Source: Burkholderiales bacterium UBA4657
Lineage (GTDB): Bacteria > Pseudomonadota > Gammaproteobacteria > Burkholderiales > Burkholderiaceae_E
DNA length: 9,069 nt
Assembly (NCBI GenBank): GCA_002405475.1
Contig: DHLX01000010.1
Span: 14,896-23,964 of the forward strand
Direction: 5' to 3'
Shown: in pieces, positions 1 through 6,760 of the stretch
How positions within the stretch are numbered: the stretch's first letter is position 1
Layout of the letters: every line of letters starts with the position of its first letter
Program-made: the position numbers and the translations under genes
Notes under the pieces: generated by a model
Database searches by the model: none
Seen by the model: only the letters and a program-made list of their open reading frames with translations
Told to the model about the DNA's origin: nothing

Positions 1-332
1 CGTGGCCAGCGAAGCTGGCACAACGCGGCTTCAATGCTCCAGCCCTGATCGGCGCCAGTCTGGCGCGGCAGCGCGGCTGGAATTTCGATGCGCTGGCGTT
101 AGAACAGGTGCGAGAGCTGCCCCCGGTGCATTTACTCGGCGCCCGGGAGCGTGCAAGCACCGTTCAAGGCGCTTTTGTGGCGCGTCGGACTTTGGCTGGA
201 ATGCGCGTTGGGCTGATCGACGATGTCATGACGACCGGAGCAACGCTGCAAGCCGCGACGGCGGCGGCGCTGGCTGCGGGTGCACGTCAAGTGGTATTGC
301 TGGCGGCGTTACGCACACCGAGGGAAAGTTGA
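1..332 (+). CDS. comF: ComF family phosphoribosyltransferase-like protein (3' part)
   Basis: This is the C-terminal 109 residues of a ComF-type protein. The 5' part lies beyond the left edge, and complete relatives have roughly 220-250 residues. The reading frame is open from base 3 and ends with TGA at 330-332. Two ComF marks are visible: RGFN near the start (residues 8-11 of the fragment), and the phosphoribosyltransferase PRPP-binding loop, read as VGLIDDVMTTGATL, encoded at about 207-248. ComF proteins are linked to DNA uptake in competent bacteria and resemble purine/pyrimidine phosphoribosyltransferases, but their reaction is not settled. The segment before the loop (ELPPVHLLGARERASTVQGAF) keeps the family's ER...GAF pattern but looks divergent in the usual RxTxxQ part. 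Only 2 nt separate the stop from trmL, so the two genes are very likely cotranscribed. The family call is firm; the exact role is inferred. Confidence 0.9.
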   Translation, partial: WPAKLAQRGFNAPALIGASLARQRGWNFDALALEQVRELPPVHLLGARERASTVQGAFVARRTLAGMRVGLIDDVMTTGATLQAATAAALAAGARQVVLLAALRTPRES

Positions 333-334
333 TC

Positions 335-805
335 ATGTTTCATGTCGTTCTGGTTGAACCGGAAATACCGCCCAATACAGGTAATGTCATCCGGCTATGT
401 GCCAATACCGGCGCGCAGTTGCACCTGATCGAGCCGCTGGGCTTCGCTATTGATCATGCCAAAATGCGACGCGCGGGTCTGGATTACCGCGAATTTGCCA
501 GCATACAGCTACACAAGAACTGGGACGCTTTTCTGCACACAACACCACTGCAAACCGGGCAGATCTATCTGATCGAGACGGGTGCGCAGCAGAGTGTGTA
601 TGAGGCGCATTTTAAGCCCGGTGACGCCCTGGTATTCGGCTGCGAGACGCGCGGTTTGTCCACGTCATTCCTGGCGCAATTTTCGGCGCAGCAACACTTA
701 TCTCTACCCATGTGCCCCGGTAACCGCAGCCTGAATTTGTCGAACGCCGTCGCTATTACGGTCTATGAGGCCTGGCGCCAGCAGGGGTTTCGCAGTGGCT
801 GGTGA
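335..805 (+). CDS. trmL: tRNA (cytidine/uridine(34)-2'-O)-methyltransferase TrmL
   Basis: A 156-residue SPOUT-superfamily methyltransferase, against 157 in E. coli TrmL. The family methylates the 2'-hydroxyl of the wobble base (position 34) of tRNA-Leu isoacceptors, using S-adenosylmethionine, in the cytoplasm. All the usual blocks are present: PEIPPNTGN near the N-terminus (residues 9-17) with N24-T25-G26; FGCETRGL at 101-108; and the trefoil-knot segment LPMCPGNRSLNLSNAVA at 124-140. The ATG at 335 is chosen because it places PEIPPNTGN at the expected distance from the N-terminus, follows comF by only 2 nt, and has a GGGAAAG-like ribosome site at about 322-328. The frame stays open upstream to the left edge, but that extension runs over comF in another frame and has no TrmL character. 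The gene looks intact. Confidence 0.96.
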   Translation: MFHVVLVEPEIPPNTGNVIRLCANTGAQLHLIEPLGFAIDHAKMRRAGLDYREFASIQLHKNWDAFLHTTPLQTGQIYLIETGAQQSVYEAHFKPGDALVFGCETRGLSTSFLAQFSAQQHLSLPMCPGNRSLNLSNAVAITVYEAWRQQGFRSGW

Positions 806-819
806 ACTCGCAGGGTAAG

Positions 820-1188
820 ATGTCGGACATGACAGCACGGCGCTATCCAACCGATATTACAGTCCATACCCAGTCACGGGTAGTGGAGATCGCCTTTGAT
901 GATGGGCAACGATTTCGTTTGCCGTTTGAGTTTTTGCGTGTTTTCAGCCCGTCGGCGGAAGTGCGCGGGCATGGTCCGGGGCAGGAAATATTGCAGACCG
1001 GGAAGCGTCAGGTCGGCGTCGTGTCGCTCGAGTCGGTCGGACATTATGCGATTCAGCCGCAATTCAGCGATGGACACAGCAGTGGCATATATACCTGGGA
1101 TTATTTATACGAACTCGGCCAAACCCAGGAACAGCGCTGGAACCACTATCTTGAACAGTTGCAACAAGCAGGAGCCAGTCGTGACTGA
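820..1188 (+). CDS. DUF971 (gamma-butyrobetaine hydroxylase-like N-terminal) domain protein
   Basis: A 122-residue single-domain protein of the DUF971 family, named for similarity to the N-terminal domain of gamma-butyrobetaine hydroxylase. Its function is not established. Recognition rests on the core (residues about 14-100): ITVHTQSRVVEIAFDDG, LPFEFLRVFSPSAEV, GHGPGQ, and the ending FSDGHSSGIYTWDYLYELG. In many DUF971 proteins the region after LR carries metal-binding cysteines; here it reads SPSAEVRGHG and the whole protein has no cysteine, so zinc or Fe-S binding through cysteine is not possible. ATG 820 is chosen for its AGGG at 812-815; GTG 802 (overlapping the trmL stop) and ATG 829 are possible alternatives. 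The gene overlaps the ubiE start by 8 nt, which suggests translational coupling and a job related to quinone synthesis, but that is inference. Confidence 0.88.
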   Translation: MSDMTARRYPTDITVHTQSRVVEIAFDDGQRFRLPFEFLRVFSPSAEVRGHGPGQEILQTGKRQVGVVSLESVGHYAIQPQFSDGHSSGIYTWDYLYELGQTQEQRWNHYLEQLQQAGASRD

Positions 1189-1909
1189 AAAAACCACGCA
1201 TTTCGGTTATGCAACCGTCGATGAACAGGAAAAGGCCTCGAAAGTACGCCAGGTATTTGATTCGGTTGCCTCGCGCTACGATGTCATGAATGATCTGATG
1301 TCGCTTGGTCTACACCGGGTCTGGAAAGCCTTTACCGTAGGTCAGGCCGCTATTCGCCCAGGCATGCGGGTACTCGACGTTGCAGGTGGAACCGCCGATC
1401 TGGCACTGGCTTTTGCCAAGCGCGGCGCACAAATCTGGCTCACCGATATCAACGGTGCCATGCTGTCTTTAGGGCGAGACCGTCTGCTGGATGCTGGCCT
1501 GGCGCAACCGGCGGCGCAATGTGATGCTGAAAAATTACCTTTCGCAGAAAACTCTTTTGATGTGGTGACGGTAGCTTTTGGCTTGCGTAACATGACGCAC
1601 AAAGAGCAGGCACTGGCCGAGATGTATCGTGTATTGAAACCGGGGGGGAAGTTACTGGTGCTGGAATTCAGCAAAATCGCCAGACCGCTGGAGTCGGTCT
1701 ACGATCTGTATAGTTTTAAATTATTACCCTGGTTAGGCCAAAAAGTGGCAGGCGACGCCGAGAGCTATCGGTATCTGGCGGAATCCATACGTATGCATCC
1801 TGACCAGGAAACCCTGAAACAGATGATGATCGATGCGGGATTTGACCAGGTGCAGATTTATAACCTGACGGCGGGTGTTGTGGCTTTGCATCAGGGCTAC
1901 AAATACTGA
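1181..1909 (+). CDS. ubiE: Ubiquinone/menaquinone biosynthesis C-methyltransferase UbiE
   Basis: A 242-residue class I SAM-dependent methyltransferase, close to the 251 of E. coli UbiE. It methylates the ring carbon of the polyprenyl benzoquinol intermediate of ubiquinone and, in bacteria that make menaquinone, demethylmenaquinol. Visible marks are the N-terminal signature KVRQVFDSVASRYDVMNDLMS (split around residues 21-41), the SAM-binding motif LDVAGGTADLALAFA at 65-79, D89 after the second strand, NSFDVVTVAFGLRN at 124-137, LKPGGKLLVLEFSK at 152-165, and the typical ending GVVALHQGYKY. The start is GTG 1181, with AGGAG at 1170-1174 six bases upstream. The frame is open much further upstream, but that stretch is the DUF971 gene read in another frame. 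A seven-G run at 1642-1648 encodes the PGG of motif III and does not break the frame. Gene and function are secure. Confidence 0.96.
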   Translation: MTEKTTHFGYATVDEQEKASKVRQVFDSVASRYDVMNDLMSLGLHRVWKAFTVGQAAIRPGMRVLDVAGGTADLALAFAKRGAQIWLTDINGAMLSLGRDRLLDAGLAQPAAQCDAEKLPFAENSFDVVTVAFGLRNMTHKEQALAEMYRVLKPGGKLLVLEFSKIARPLESVYDLYSFKLLPWLGQKVAGDAESYRYLAESIRMHPDQETLKQMMIDAGFDQVQIYNLTAGVVALHQGYKY

Positions 1910-1915
1910 TACACA

Positions 1916-1935
1916 CCTACAGCCCGTAGGGTTTT
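1916..1935. terminator. Weak stem-loop after ubiE, possible terminator
   Basis: CCTAC (1916-1920) and GTAGG (1926-1930) form a 5-bp stem with a 5-nt AGCCC loop, followed by G and four T (1931-1935), starting 7 nt after the ubiE stop. The stem is short for an intrinsic terminator, so it may cause only partial termination or none. Confidence 0.25.
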
Positions 1936-1947
1936 GCCGGCGTGTTT

Positions 1948-1980
1948 TTCGTCTAAAGTACGTTTATCGTTATATATATT
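1948..1980 (+). promoter_or_regulatory. Possible promoter region upstream of the Tim44-like gene
   Basis: The 91-nt gap between ubiE and the Tim44-like gene becomes very AT-rich at its 3' end, with TATATATATT at 1971-1980 resembling a -10 element. The bases about 17 nt upstream (1948-1953, TTCGTC) are only a poor match to a -35 box, so the promoter is tentative. A GGAG at 1986-1989 follows and serves as ribosome binding site for the ATG at 2001. The long gap in an otherwise compact cluster is the main reason to suspect separate transcription. Confidence 0.25.
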
Positions 1981-2000
1981 TTTTTGGAGATACTAGGATC

Positions 2001-2972
2001 ATGAAAAAAATGTTTGCTAGTGCCTTGGTCGTTTTGGTGGCTGTTGTGACCAGTGCCGCCAACGTTGCTGAAGCCAAGCGCCTCGGTGGCGGTGGCAATT
2101 TTGGCAAACAGTCCTCAGCGACGAATCGTCAGGCGACGCCCCCGGCGCAACAAAAGAGCGCTCCGGCGCAGCCTGCAACCCCGGCAGCAGCCCCCGCCGC
2201 TGCTGGCGCCGCTGGTACCGCAGCCGCAGCCTCCAGCCGTTCCAAGTGGTTGGGTCCGGTGGCTGGCATTGCAGCCGGTTTGGGTCTGGCGGCTTTGTTC
2301 AGTGCTATGGGCTTCGGTGATGAACTGGCGTCCTTCCTTGGCTCGTTCCTGATGATCGCACTGTTGGTGATGGCTGGCTTGTTCCTGTGGAGAATGTTGC
2401 GTGGTGCCAAGTCTGCATCGGCCAACACGCCGCAGCCTGCCTATGCGGGTCGCATGATGGGACCTAACACGGTCAATGGCTTGGGCAATGAGGGTAGCGC
2501 CAATCCGCTGCCTTCGGCACCGGTCAAGTTTGATGTTTCGACCCCGGTCGCAGCTTCTGCCCCCGAGCCGGTCGCAGCTCAAAACGCTGTTCCGCGTGAT
2601 TTTGATTCCGAAGCTTTCTTGCGTAATGCCAAAGTTTATTTCGTGCGTCTGCAAGCCGCCTGGGATGCCGGCAACCTGAACGATATCCGGGAATTTACCA
2701 GCCCGGAAATGTTCGCCGAAATCAGTTTACAGGTACAGGAACGTGGGCCAGCGCCGAACCAGACCGATGTGGTAACACTCAATGCCGAACTGCTGGGGGT
2801 CGAGACGGGTGCGGTTGAACATCTGGCCAGCGTACGTTTTTACGGCATGATTCGTGAACAGATTGGGGCTCCAGCCGAGTCGTTTGACGAGGTCTGGAAT
2901 CTGACTAAACCGGTAGCGGGTAATACCGGCTGGGTGCTGGCTGGTATTCAGCAGATTGGTCTGGCACACTAG
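2001..2972 (+). CDS. Tim44-like domain protein, exported/membrane-anchored
   Basis: A 323-residue envelope protein. Residues 1-25 look like a signal peptide (MKK, hydrophobic stretch, cleavage expected after AEA-25). Next come a KRLGGGGNFGKQ segment as seen in bacterial Tim44-like proteins, an Ala/Pro/Gln-rich linker (about 41-80), two membrane segments (about 83-103 and 111-133) separated by GFGDEL, a second low-complexity linker (about 138-198), and a C-terminal Tim44-like domain (about 200-321, from RDFDSEAFLRNAKVYF to TGWVLAGIQQIG). In mitochondria the Tim44 fold tethers an import motor to the inner membrane and contacts lipids; the role of bacterial versions at this locus is not established. 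ATG 2001 has GGAG at 1986-1989 and begins a clean signal sequence. The gene sits between ubiE and ubiJ, which are adjacent in E. coli, and ends before a strong terminator. Involvement in quinone synthesis or membrane organisation is inferred from position only. Confidence 0.87.
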   Translation: MKKMFASALVVLVAVVTSAANVAEAKRLGGGGNFGKQSSATNRQATPPAQQKSAPAQPATPAAAPAAAGAAGTAAAASSRSKWLGPVAGIAAGLGLAALFSAMGFGDELASFLGSFLMIALLVMAGLFLWRMLRGAKSASANTPQPAYAGRMMGPNTVNGLGNEGSANPLPSAPVKFDVSTPVAASAPEPVAAQNAVPRDFDSEAFLRNAKVYFVRLQAAWDAGNLNDIREFTSPEMFAEISLQVQERGPAPNQTDVVTLNAELLGVETGAVEHLASVRFYGMIREQIGAPAESFDEVWNLTKPVAGNTGWVLAGIQQIGLAH

Positions 2973-3030
2973 TTTTTTTCAGGGTGTTGGGCGCTGTTCC
3001 CGATACTGTTTCAAGGTCGTATTTCATGAT

Positions 3031-3066
3031 AGCCCCGCCGCGGTGTATGCTTCGGCGGGGCTTTTT
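3031..3066 (+). terminator. Strong rho-independent terminator after the Tim44-like gene
   Basis: AGCCCCGCCG (3031-3040) pairs perfectly over 10 bp with CGGCGGGGCT (3053-3062), with a 12-nt loop and a run of five T (3062-3066). It begins 58 nt after the Tim44-like stop. The ubiJ start codon (3070) follows 3 nt after the T run, and the GGCGGGG of the 3' arm is the only Shine-Dalgarno-like sequence near it. No A-rich tract precedes the stem, so it should work on the + strand only. Confidence 0.85.
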
Positions 3067-3069
3067 ATC

Positions 3070-3726
3070 ATGACATCGACTGTTTTTATCTCGCAAGCGC
3101 AAGCTGCTATTCGTAACGGACTTTTGACCGGTCTGGAGCGTGCGCTCAATCATTTATTGCGCGCTGAACCCTGGGCGCGCGAAAAACTGCTGCCGCATGC
3201 AGGCAAACAGGTCTGTTTTCGTGCCGAACCCGTAAGCTTGATTCTGCAAGTCACCGATGCAGGCGCGATTCAGACCCGCTCGGGTGCGGCTGAAACCGCA
3301 CCCGACGTCACACTGGCACTGGCCTGGTCGGTCATGCCGGCAGCAGTTTTAGCGGCCATGGGACAGGAGACCACACAGGCACTGCTCAAGCACATTCGCA
3401 TCGAGGGTGATGCCGAATTTGCGGCTGTTATTGCCGACCTGATGCAGAAAGTGCGCTGGGACATCGAGGAAGATCTGAGCCAGTACGTAGGCGACATTGC
3501 GGCATACCGTGCTGTGAGCACGGTACGTTCTGCGGCGCAGCAGCTACAAGATACCGGGAAACGGTTGGTAGCGCAGTTTACCGATTACTGGATCGAGGAA
3601 AATCCTACCCTGGTCGCACGTCAGGATATGGAGCTATGGACGGCGGAGTTGCGCTCCGTGCGTGATGCGGTCGAGCGTTTTGAAAAACGTCTGGAACAAT
3701 CGCCGATCTTGAGGCGCGGGCGGTGA
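3070..3726 (+). CDS. ubiJ: Ubiquinone biosynthesis accessory factor UbiJ (SCP2 domain)
   Basis: A 218-residue protein matching UbiJ (201 in E. coli). UbiJ is a non-catalytic factor with an SCP2 lipid-binding domain; in E. coli it works with UbiK in the soluble complex that carries out late ring modifications on ubiquinone intermediates. The SCP2-like region is roughly residues 28-125 (LNHLLRAEPWAREKLLPHAG; LALAWSVMPAAVLAAMG; IRIEGDAEFAAVIADL). The family's YVGDIAA follows at 139-145, then a charged C-terminal helix (about 187-210, ending VERFEKRLEQ) likely to form a coiled coil. ATG 3070 gives the expected N-terminus; TTG and GTG codons further upstream in frame lie over the terminator or the previous gene and lack a ribosome site. 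Its stop overlaps the ubiB start (TGATG). The identification combines family resemblance with position next to ubiB and is quite secure. Confidence 0.92.
   Translation: MTSTVFISQAQAAIRNGLLTGLERALNHLLRAEPWAREKLLPHAGKQVCFRAEPVSLILQVTDAGAIQTRSGAAETAPDVTLALAWSVMPAAVLAAMGQETTQALLKHIRIEGDAEFAAVIADLMQKVRWDIEEDLSQYVGDIAAYRAVSTVRSAAQQLQDTGKRLVAQFTDYWIEENPTLVARQDMELWTAELRSVRDAVERFEKRLEQSPILRRGR
3505..3525. repeat. Perfect 9-bp inverted repeat inside ubiJ
   Basis: TACCGTGCT (3505-3513) and AGCACGGTA (3517-3525) are exact reverse complements separated by GTG. No T run follows, so it does not look like an intrinsic terminator. It lies within the coding part for AYRAVSTVR of UbiJ. It may be chance, an RNA hairpin or a protein-binding palindrome; no other copy was noticed in the window. 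Confidence 0.6.
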
Positions 3727-5282
3727 TGCTGAAATTTTTTCGTCTGACAAAAATTGTGCTGGTGGTCTGGCGCTACGGGCTGGATCAGCTGCTGCTGTCG
3801 AGTTTCAAGTATCGCGGGGTGAAATGGTTGGTGCGGTTCATTACCCTGGGGCGGCGCTTGCAACAGCCACGCGGCGAGCGCCTGCGCCTGGCGCTTGAAA
3901 CCCTGGGGCCGATATTTGTCAAGTTTGGTCAGGTCTTGAGTACGCGACGTGACTTGATGCCGCCCGATATTGCCGACGAATTGGCCAAGTTGCAAGACCA
4001 GGTGCCACCTTTTGATAGTGACCTGGCCGTCAGGGAAATTACCCGCGCTCTGGGTGCCAGCCCGGAACAGATTTTCAGCCACTTTGAACGCAAGCCGGTG
4101 GCTTCGGCCTCAATTGCCCAAGTGCATTTTGCTGAGCTTAAAGACGGGCGTCAGGTCGCCATCAAGGTATTGCGTCCTGGCATGGCCAAGGTCATTGACG
4201 AAGACCTGGCCTTAATGCGCACTGCCGCGGTCTGGGTCGAGCGCCTCTGGGCCGATGGCAAGCGCCTCAAGCCGTTGGAAGTGATTAACGAATTTGATAA
4301 ATACCTGCATGACGAGCTGGACCTGATGCGAGAGGCCGCCAATGCCTCGCAACTCAGACGCAATTTTTCCCGTAGTCCGCTACTACGTATTCCTGAAATG
4401 CACTGGGATTATTGCCGCGAAAACGTGATTGTCATGGAACGCATGCGTGGCATTCCCATCTCGCAGATAGAACGCATGCGCCAGGCCGCTATTGACCTGA
4501 AAAAATTATCACGCGACGGTGTGGAAATTTTTTTCACCCAGGTGTTTCGTGACGGATTCTTTCATGCCGATATGCACCCGGGCAATATCTATGTCAGTGA
4601 CGATCCTGCCACATTGGGTCAGTATATTGCTCTTGACTTCGGCATAGTCGGGACCTTGTCCGATTTTGATAAAGACTATCTGGCACAAAATTTTCTGGCT
4701 TTTTTCCAGCGCGATTACAAGCGCGTGGCAGAAGCGCATATTGAGTCGGGCTGGGTACCCAAAGCCACACGGGTCGATGAGCTAGAGGCTGCCATACGCT
4801 CGACCTGTGAACCAATTTTCGACAAGCCGCTCAAAGACATTTCGTTTGGTCATGTATTGTTGCGTTTGTTTCAGACTTCACGCCGCTTTAACGTTGAAAT
4901 CCAGCCGCAACTGGTGTTGCTGCAAAAGACTCTGCTGAATATCGAAGGACTGGGCCGGCAGCTCGATCCCGAATTGGATTTGTGGAAGACCGCCAAACCG
5001 ATTCTGGAAAAATGGATGGATCGACAGGTTGGCTGGCAGGGTTTGCATGATCGTTTGCGCAAAGAAGCACCGCGATGGGCTAAACTGGTGCCGCAAATGC
5101 CCCGACTGGTACATACGGTGTTGTCGCAGCGTGCCGAATGGGGTGAACAACAGCACAGGCGGGAAAAATTGCTGCGTCAGTTGTTACACGAACAAAGACG
5201 CACCAATCATATGCTCGGCATGCTGATTGCTTTCAGTGTCGGCATGATATTGGGTATTACTGCAGTTCTGGTTTGGTGGTAA
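3726..5282 (+). CDS. ubiB: Ubiquinone biosynthesis regulatory kinase-like protein UbiB
   Basis: A 518-residue member of the UbiB/COQ8 (ABC1) family of atypical kinases, needed for ubiquinone synthesis; COQ8 relatives show ATPase activity. Diagnostic elements appear in order: the KxGQ motif K66-F67-G68-Q69 with STRRDLMPPDIADEL after it, the alanine-rich nucleotide loop PVASASIAQV at 124-133, VAIK with K147, an ELDLMREAANA segment at 197-207 (the ExD region), DMHPGN at 282-287 and the DFG metal-binding triplet at 304-306. The last 23 residues (about 496-518) form one hydrophobic membrane segment with no tail. E. coli UbiB is longer (546) and is usually described with two C-terminal segments. 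ATG 3726 shares its A with the ubiJ stop (TGATG), which implies translational coupling; GTG one codon earlier is a minor alternative. GAGG at 3711-3714 could be the ribosome site. All catalytic motifs are present. Confidence 0.96.
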   Translation: MLKFFRLTKIVLVVWRYGLDQLLLSSFKYRGVKWLVRFITLGRRLQQPRGERLRLALETLGPIFVKFGQVLSTRRDLMPPDIADELAKLQDQVPPFDSDLAVREITRALGASPEQIFSHFERKPVASASIAQVHFAELKDGRQVAIKVLRPGMAKVIDEDLALMRTAAVWVERLWADGKRLKPLEVINEFDKYLHDELDLMREAANASQLRRNFSRSPLLRIPEMHWDYCRENVIVMERMRGIPISQIERMRQAAIDLKKLSRDGVEIFFTQVFRDGFFHADMHPGNIYVSDDPATLGQYIALDFGIVGTLSDFDKDYLAQNFLAFFQRDYKRVAEAHIESGWVPKATRVDELEAAIRSTCEPIFDKPLKDISFGHVLLRLFQTSRRFNVEIQPQLVLLQKTLLNIEGLGRQLDPELDLWKTAKPILEKWMDRQVGWQGLHDRLRKEAPRWAKLVPQMPRLVHTVLSQRAEWGEQQHRREKLLRQLLHEQRRTNHMLGMLIAFSVGMILGITAVLVWW

Positions 5283-5322
5283 TGAGTCATAACTTCAACA
5301 ACATAGTGAGAGGAAACACAGC

Positions 5323-6759
5323 ATGCTGATGGCTTTCATAGCGTTATACCTGTTGATCACCGTGGCGGTAGGCCTGGTCGCGGCCACCCGTGTCAAGACC
5401 GCAACCGACTACGCCCTGGCCGGGCGTAGCCTGCCCCTGGTCATGATTATCATGATGACTTTTGCCACCTGGTTTGGCTCGGAAACAGTCCTGGGAGTCA
5501 GTGCCAAATTTGTTCAGGGGGGTATGGGCAACGTAGTTGAGGATCCGTTTGGTGCTTCGCTGTGCCTGATTCTGGTCGGTTTGTTTTTTGCCTACAAGCT
5601 GTACAACATGACCCTGATGACCATAGGCGATTATTATCGCCAGCGTTATGGCAAGGGCGTGGAAATCTTTTGCTCGGTTGTCATCATCATCAGTTATCTG
5701 GGTTGGGTCGCCGCACAGATTACTGCTCTTGGTCTGGTATTCAATCTGTTAAGCCAGGGTGCTATCAGCCCCACCATGGGTATGGTGCTGGGTACCGCTA
5801 TTGTGCTGTTTTACACTTTGTTTGGCGGCATGTTTTCGGTGGCCTGGACTGATTTCCTGCAAATGGTCATCATCATCATTGGTTTGACTGCGATTGCCAT
5901 TATGGCGGGCAATATGGCCGGTGGTGCCGACAAGGTGATTGCTCTGGCCGACAGTAATGGCTGGTTCAATTTTTTCCCTGAAGCCGGTGATATCAATGCC
6001 TGGATGTTTTTTATCGCCGCCGGTATTACCATGATGCTGGGCTCGATACCGCAACAGGATGTGTTTCAGCGTGTCATGTCAGCCAAAGATGCCAAGACCG
6101 CCAGCCGTGGTCCGATTATTGGAGGTGGTTTGTATCTGTTGTTTGCCTTTGTCCCCATGTTTATTGTGGCCAGCTCACTGCTCATCATGCCTGACGAAGC
6201 CAAGGCTCTCTTGGCAGACGATCCGCAAAAAGTATTGCCTACGCTCATCATGAACCATATGCCGGTGATTGCGCAGATTTTCTTTTTTGGCGCACTGATT
6301 TCGGCCATCATGTCAACAGCATCAGCGACCTTGCTGGCTCCGTCAACCACGTTTGTGGAAAATATTCTGAAAAACATCATTGGCAAGCAGGACGACAAAA
6401 AAGCGTTATTGACGATGCGTATTTCGCTGTTTGTCTTTACTGCCTGTGTTTTAACCTATGCGATCGTGATGGAAGGTACCCCCATTTATGAGCTGGTCAG
6501 TGGTGCCTATCAGTTTCCGCTGGTGGGAGCATTCATCCCGCTGGTATGCGGTCTGTACTGGAAGAAAGCGACGACTCAGGGCGCTATTTATTCCATTACA
6601 CTTGGCCTCGCCGCCTGGCTGACGTTTATGCTGACGCCGTTGGGTGAGCAATTTCCGCAACAATTCGCCGGATTGATTGGCGCTATTGTCGGCATGGTGG
6701 CAGGCTCGTTGCTGCCGCAAGCGATCAAATCACCACCCAAGCATCATTACGAAACCTGA
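5323..6759 (+). CDS. Sodium:solute symporter family (SSS/SLC5) transporter
   Basis: A 478-residue, very hydrophobic protein with about 12-13 apparent membrane segments, of the sodium:solute symporter family (PutP of E. coli is 502). Two family signatures are visible: GGMFSVAWTDFLQ at residues 168-180, and SAIMSTASATLLAPSTTF at 327-344, where S331-T332 correspond by motif to the sodium-site Ser/Thr pair of PutP. Early features are DYALAGRSLP (about 29-38) and TFATWFGSET. It should move an organic solute into the cell with Na+; the substrate (proline, another amino acid, an organic acid or another solute) cannot be told. ATG 5323 is preceded by an excellent ribosome site, GAGAGGAAA at 5308-5316. 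The gene starts 40 nt after ubiB with no visible terminator between, so read-through from the ubi genes is possible. No sensor kinase domain is attached. Its stop is one base from that of convergent xerC. Confidence 0.9.
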   Translation: MLMAFIALYLLITVAVGLVAATRVKTATDYALAGRSLPLVMIIMMTFATWFGSETVLGVSAKFVQGGMGNVVEDPFGASLCLILVGLFFAYKLYNMTLMTIGDYYRQRYGKGVEIFCSVVIIISYLGWVAAQITALGLVFNLLSQGAISPTMGMVLGTAIVLFYTLFGGMFSVAWTDFLQMVIIIIGLTAIAIMAGNMAGGADKVIALADSNGWFNFFPEAGDINAWMFFIAAGITMMLGSIPQQDVFQRVMSAKDAKTASRGPIIGGGLYLLFAFVPMFIVASSLLIMPDEAKALLADDPQKVLPTLIMNHMPVIAQIFFFGALISAIMSTASATLLAPSTTFVENILKNIIGKQDDKKALLTMRISLFVFTACVLTYAIVMEGTPIYELVSGAYQFPLVGAFIPLVCGLYWKKATTQGAIYSITLGLAAWLTFMLTPLGEQFPQQFAGLIGAIVGMVAGSLLPQAIKSPPKHHYET

Positions 6760-6760
6760 T

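Noticed and set aside
2..334. Upstream extension of trmL to the left edge
   Set aside because: This stretch is the comF 3' part in a different frame; the TrmL fold begins at the ATG at 335.
896..1180. Upstream in-frame extension of ubiE
   Set aside because: The extension overlaps the DUF971 gene in another frame and has no resemblance to UbiE; GTG 1181 has a proper ribosome site and gives the normal length.
1642..1648. Seven-G run in ubiE as a phase-variable tract (a seven-C run also occurs at 8529-8535 in dapF)
   Set aside because: Both encode conserved glycine positions in frame, are short for contingency tracts, and lie in core metabolic genes; they are better seen as spots for sequencing indels.
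2115..2654. Long open frame on the minus strand (179 codons) across the Tim44-like gene
   Set aside because: It lies opposite the Ala/Pro/Gly-rich coding region, where GC-rich codons suppress stops on the other strand. The product is low-complexity (Cys/Arg/Gly-rich) with no family resemblance.
5683..5880. Repeated ATC triplets (about 5683-5691 and 5868-5879) in the symporter gene
   Set aside because: They encode isoleucine runs in membrane helices; too short and imperfect to be a microsatellite of note.
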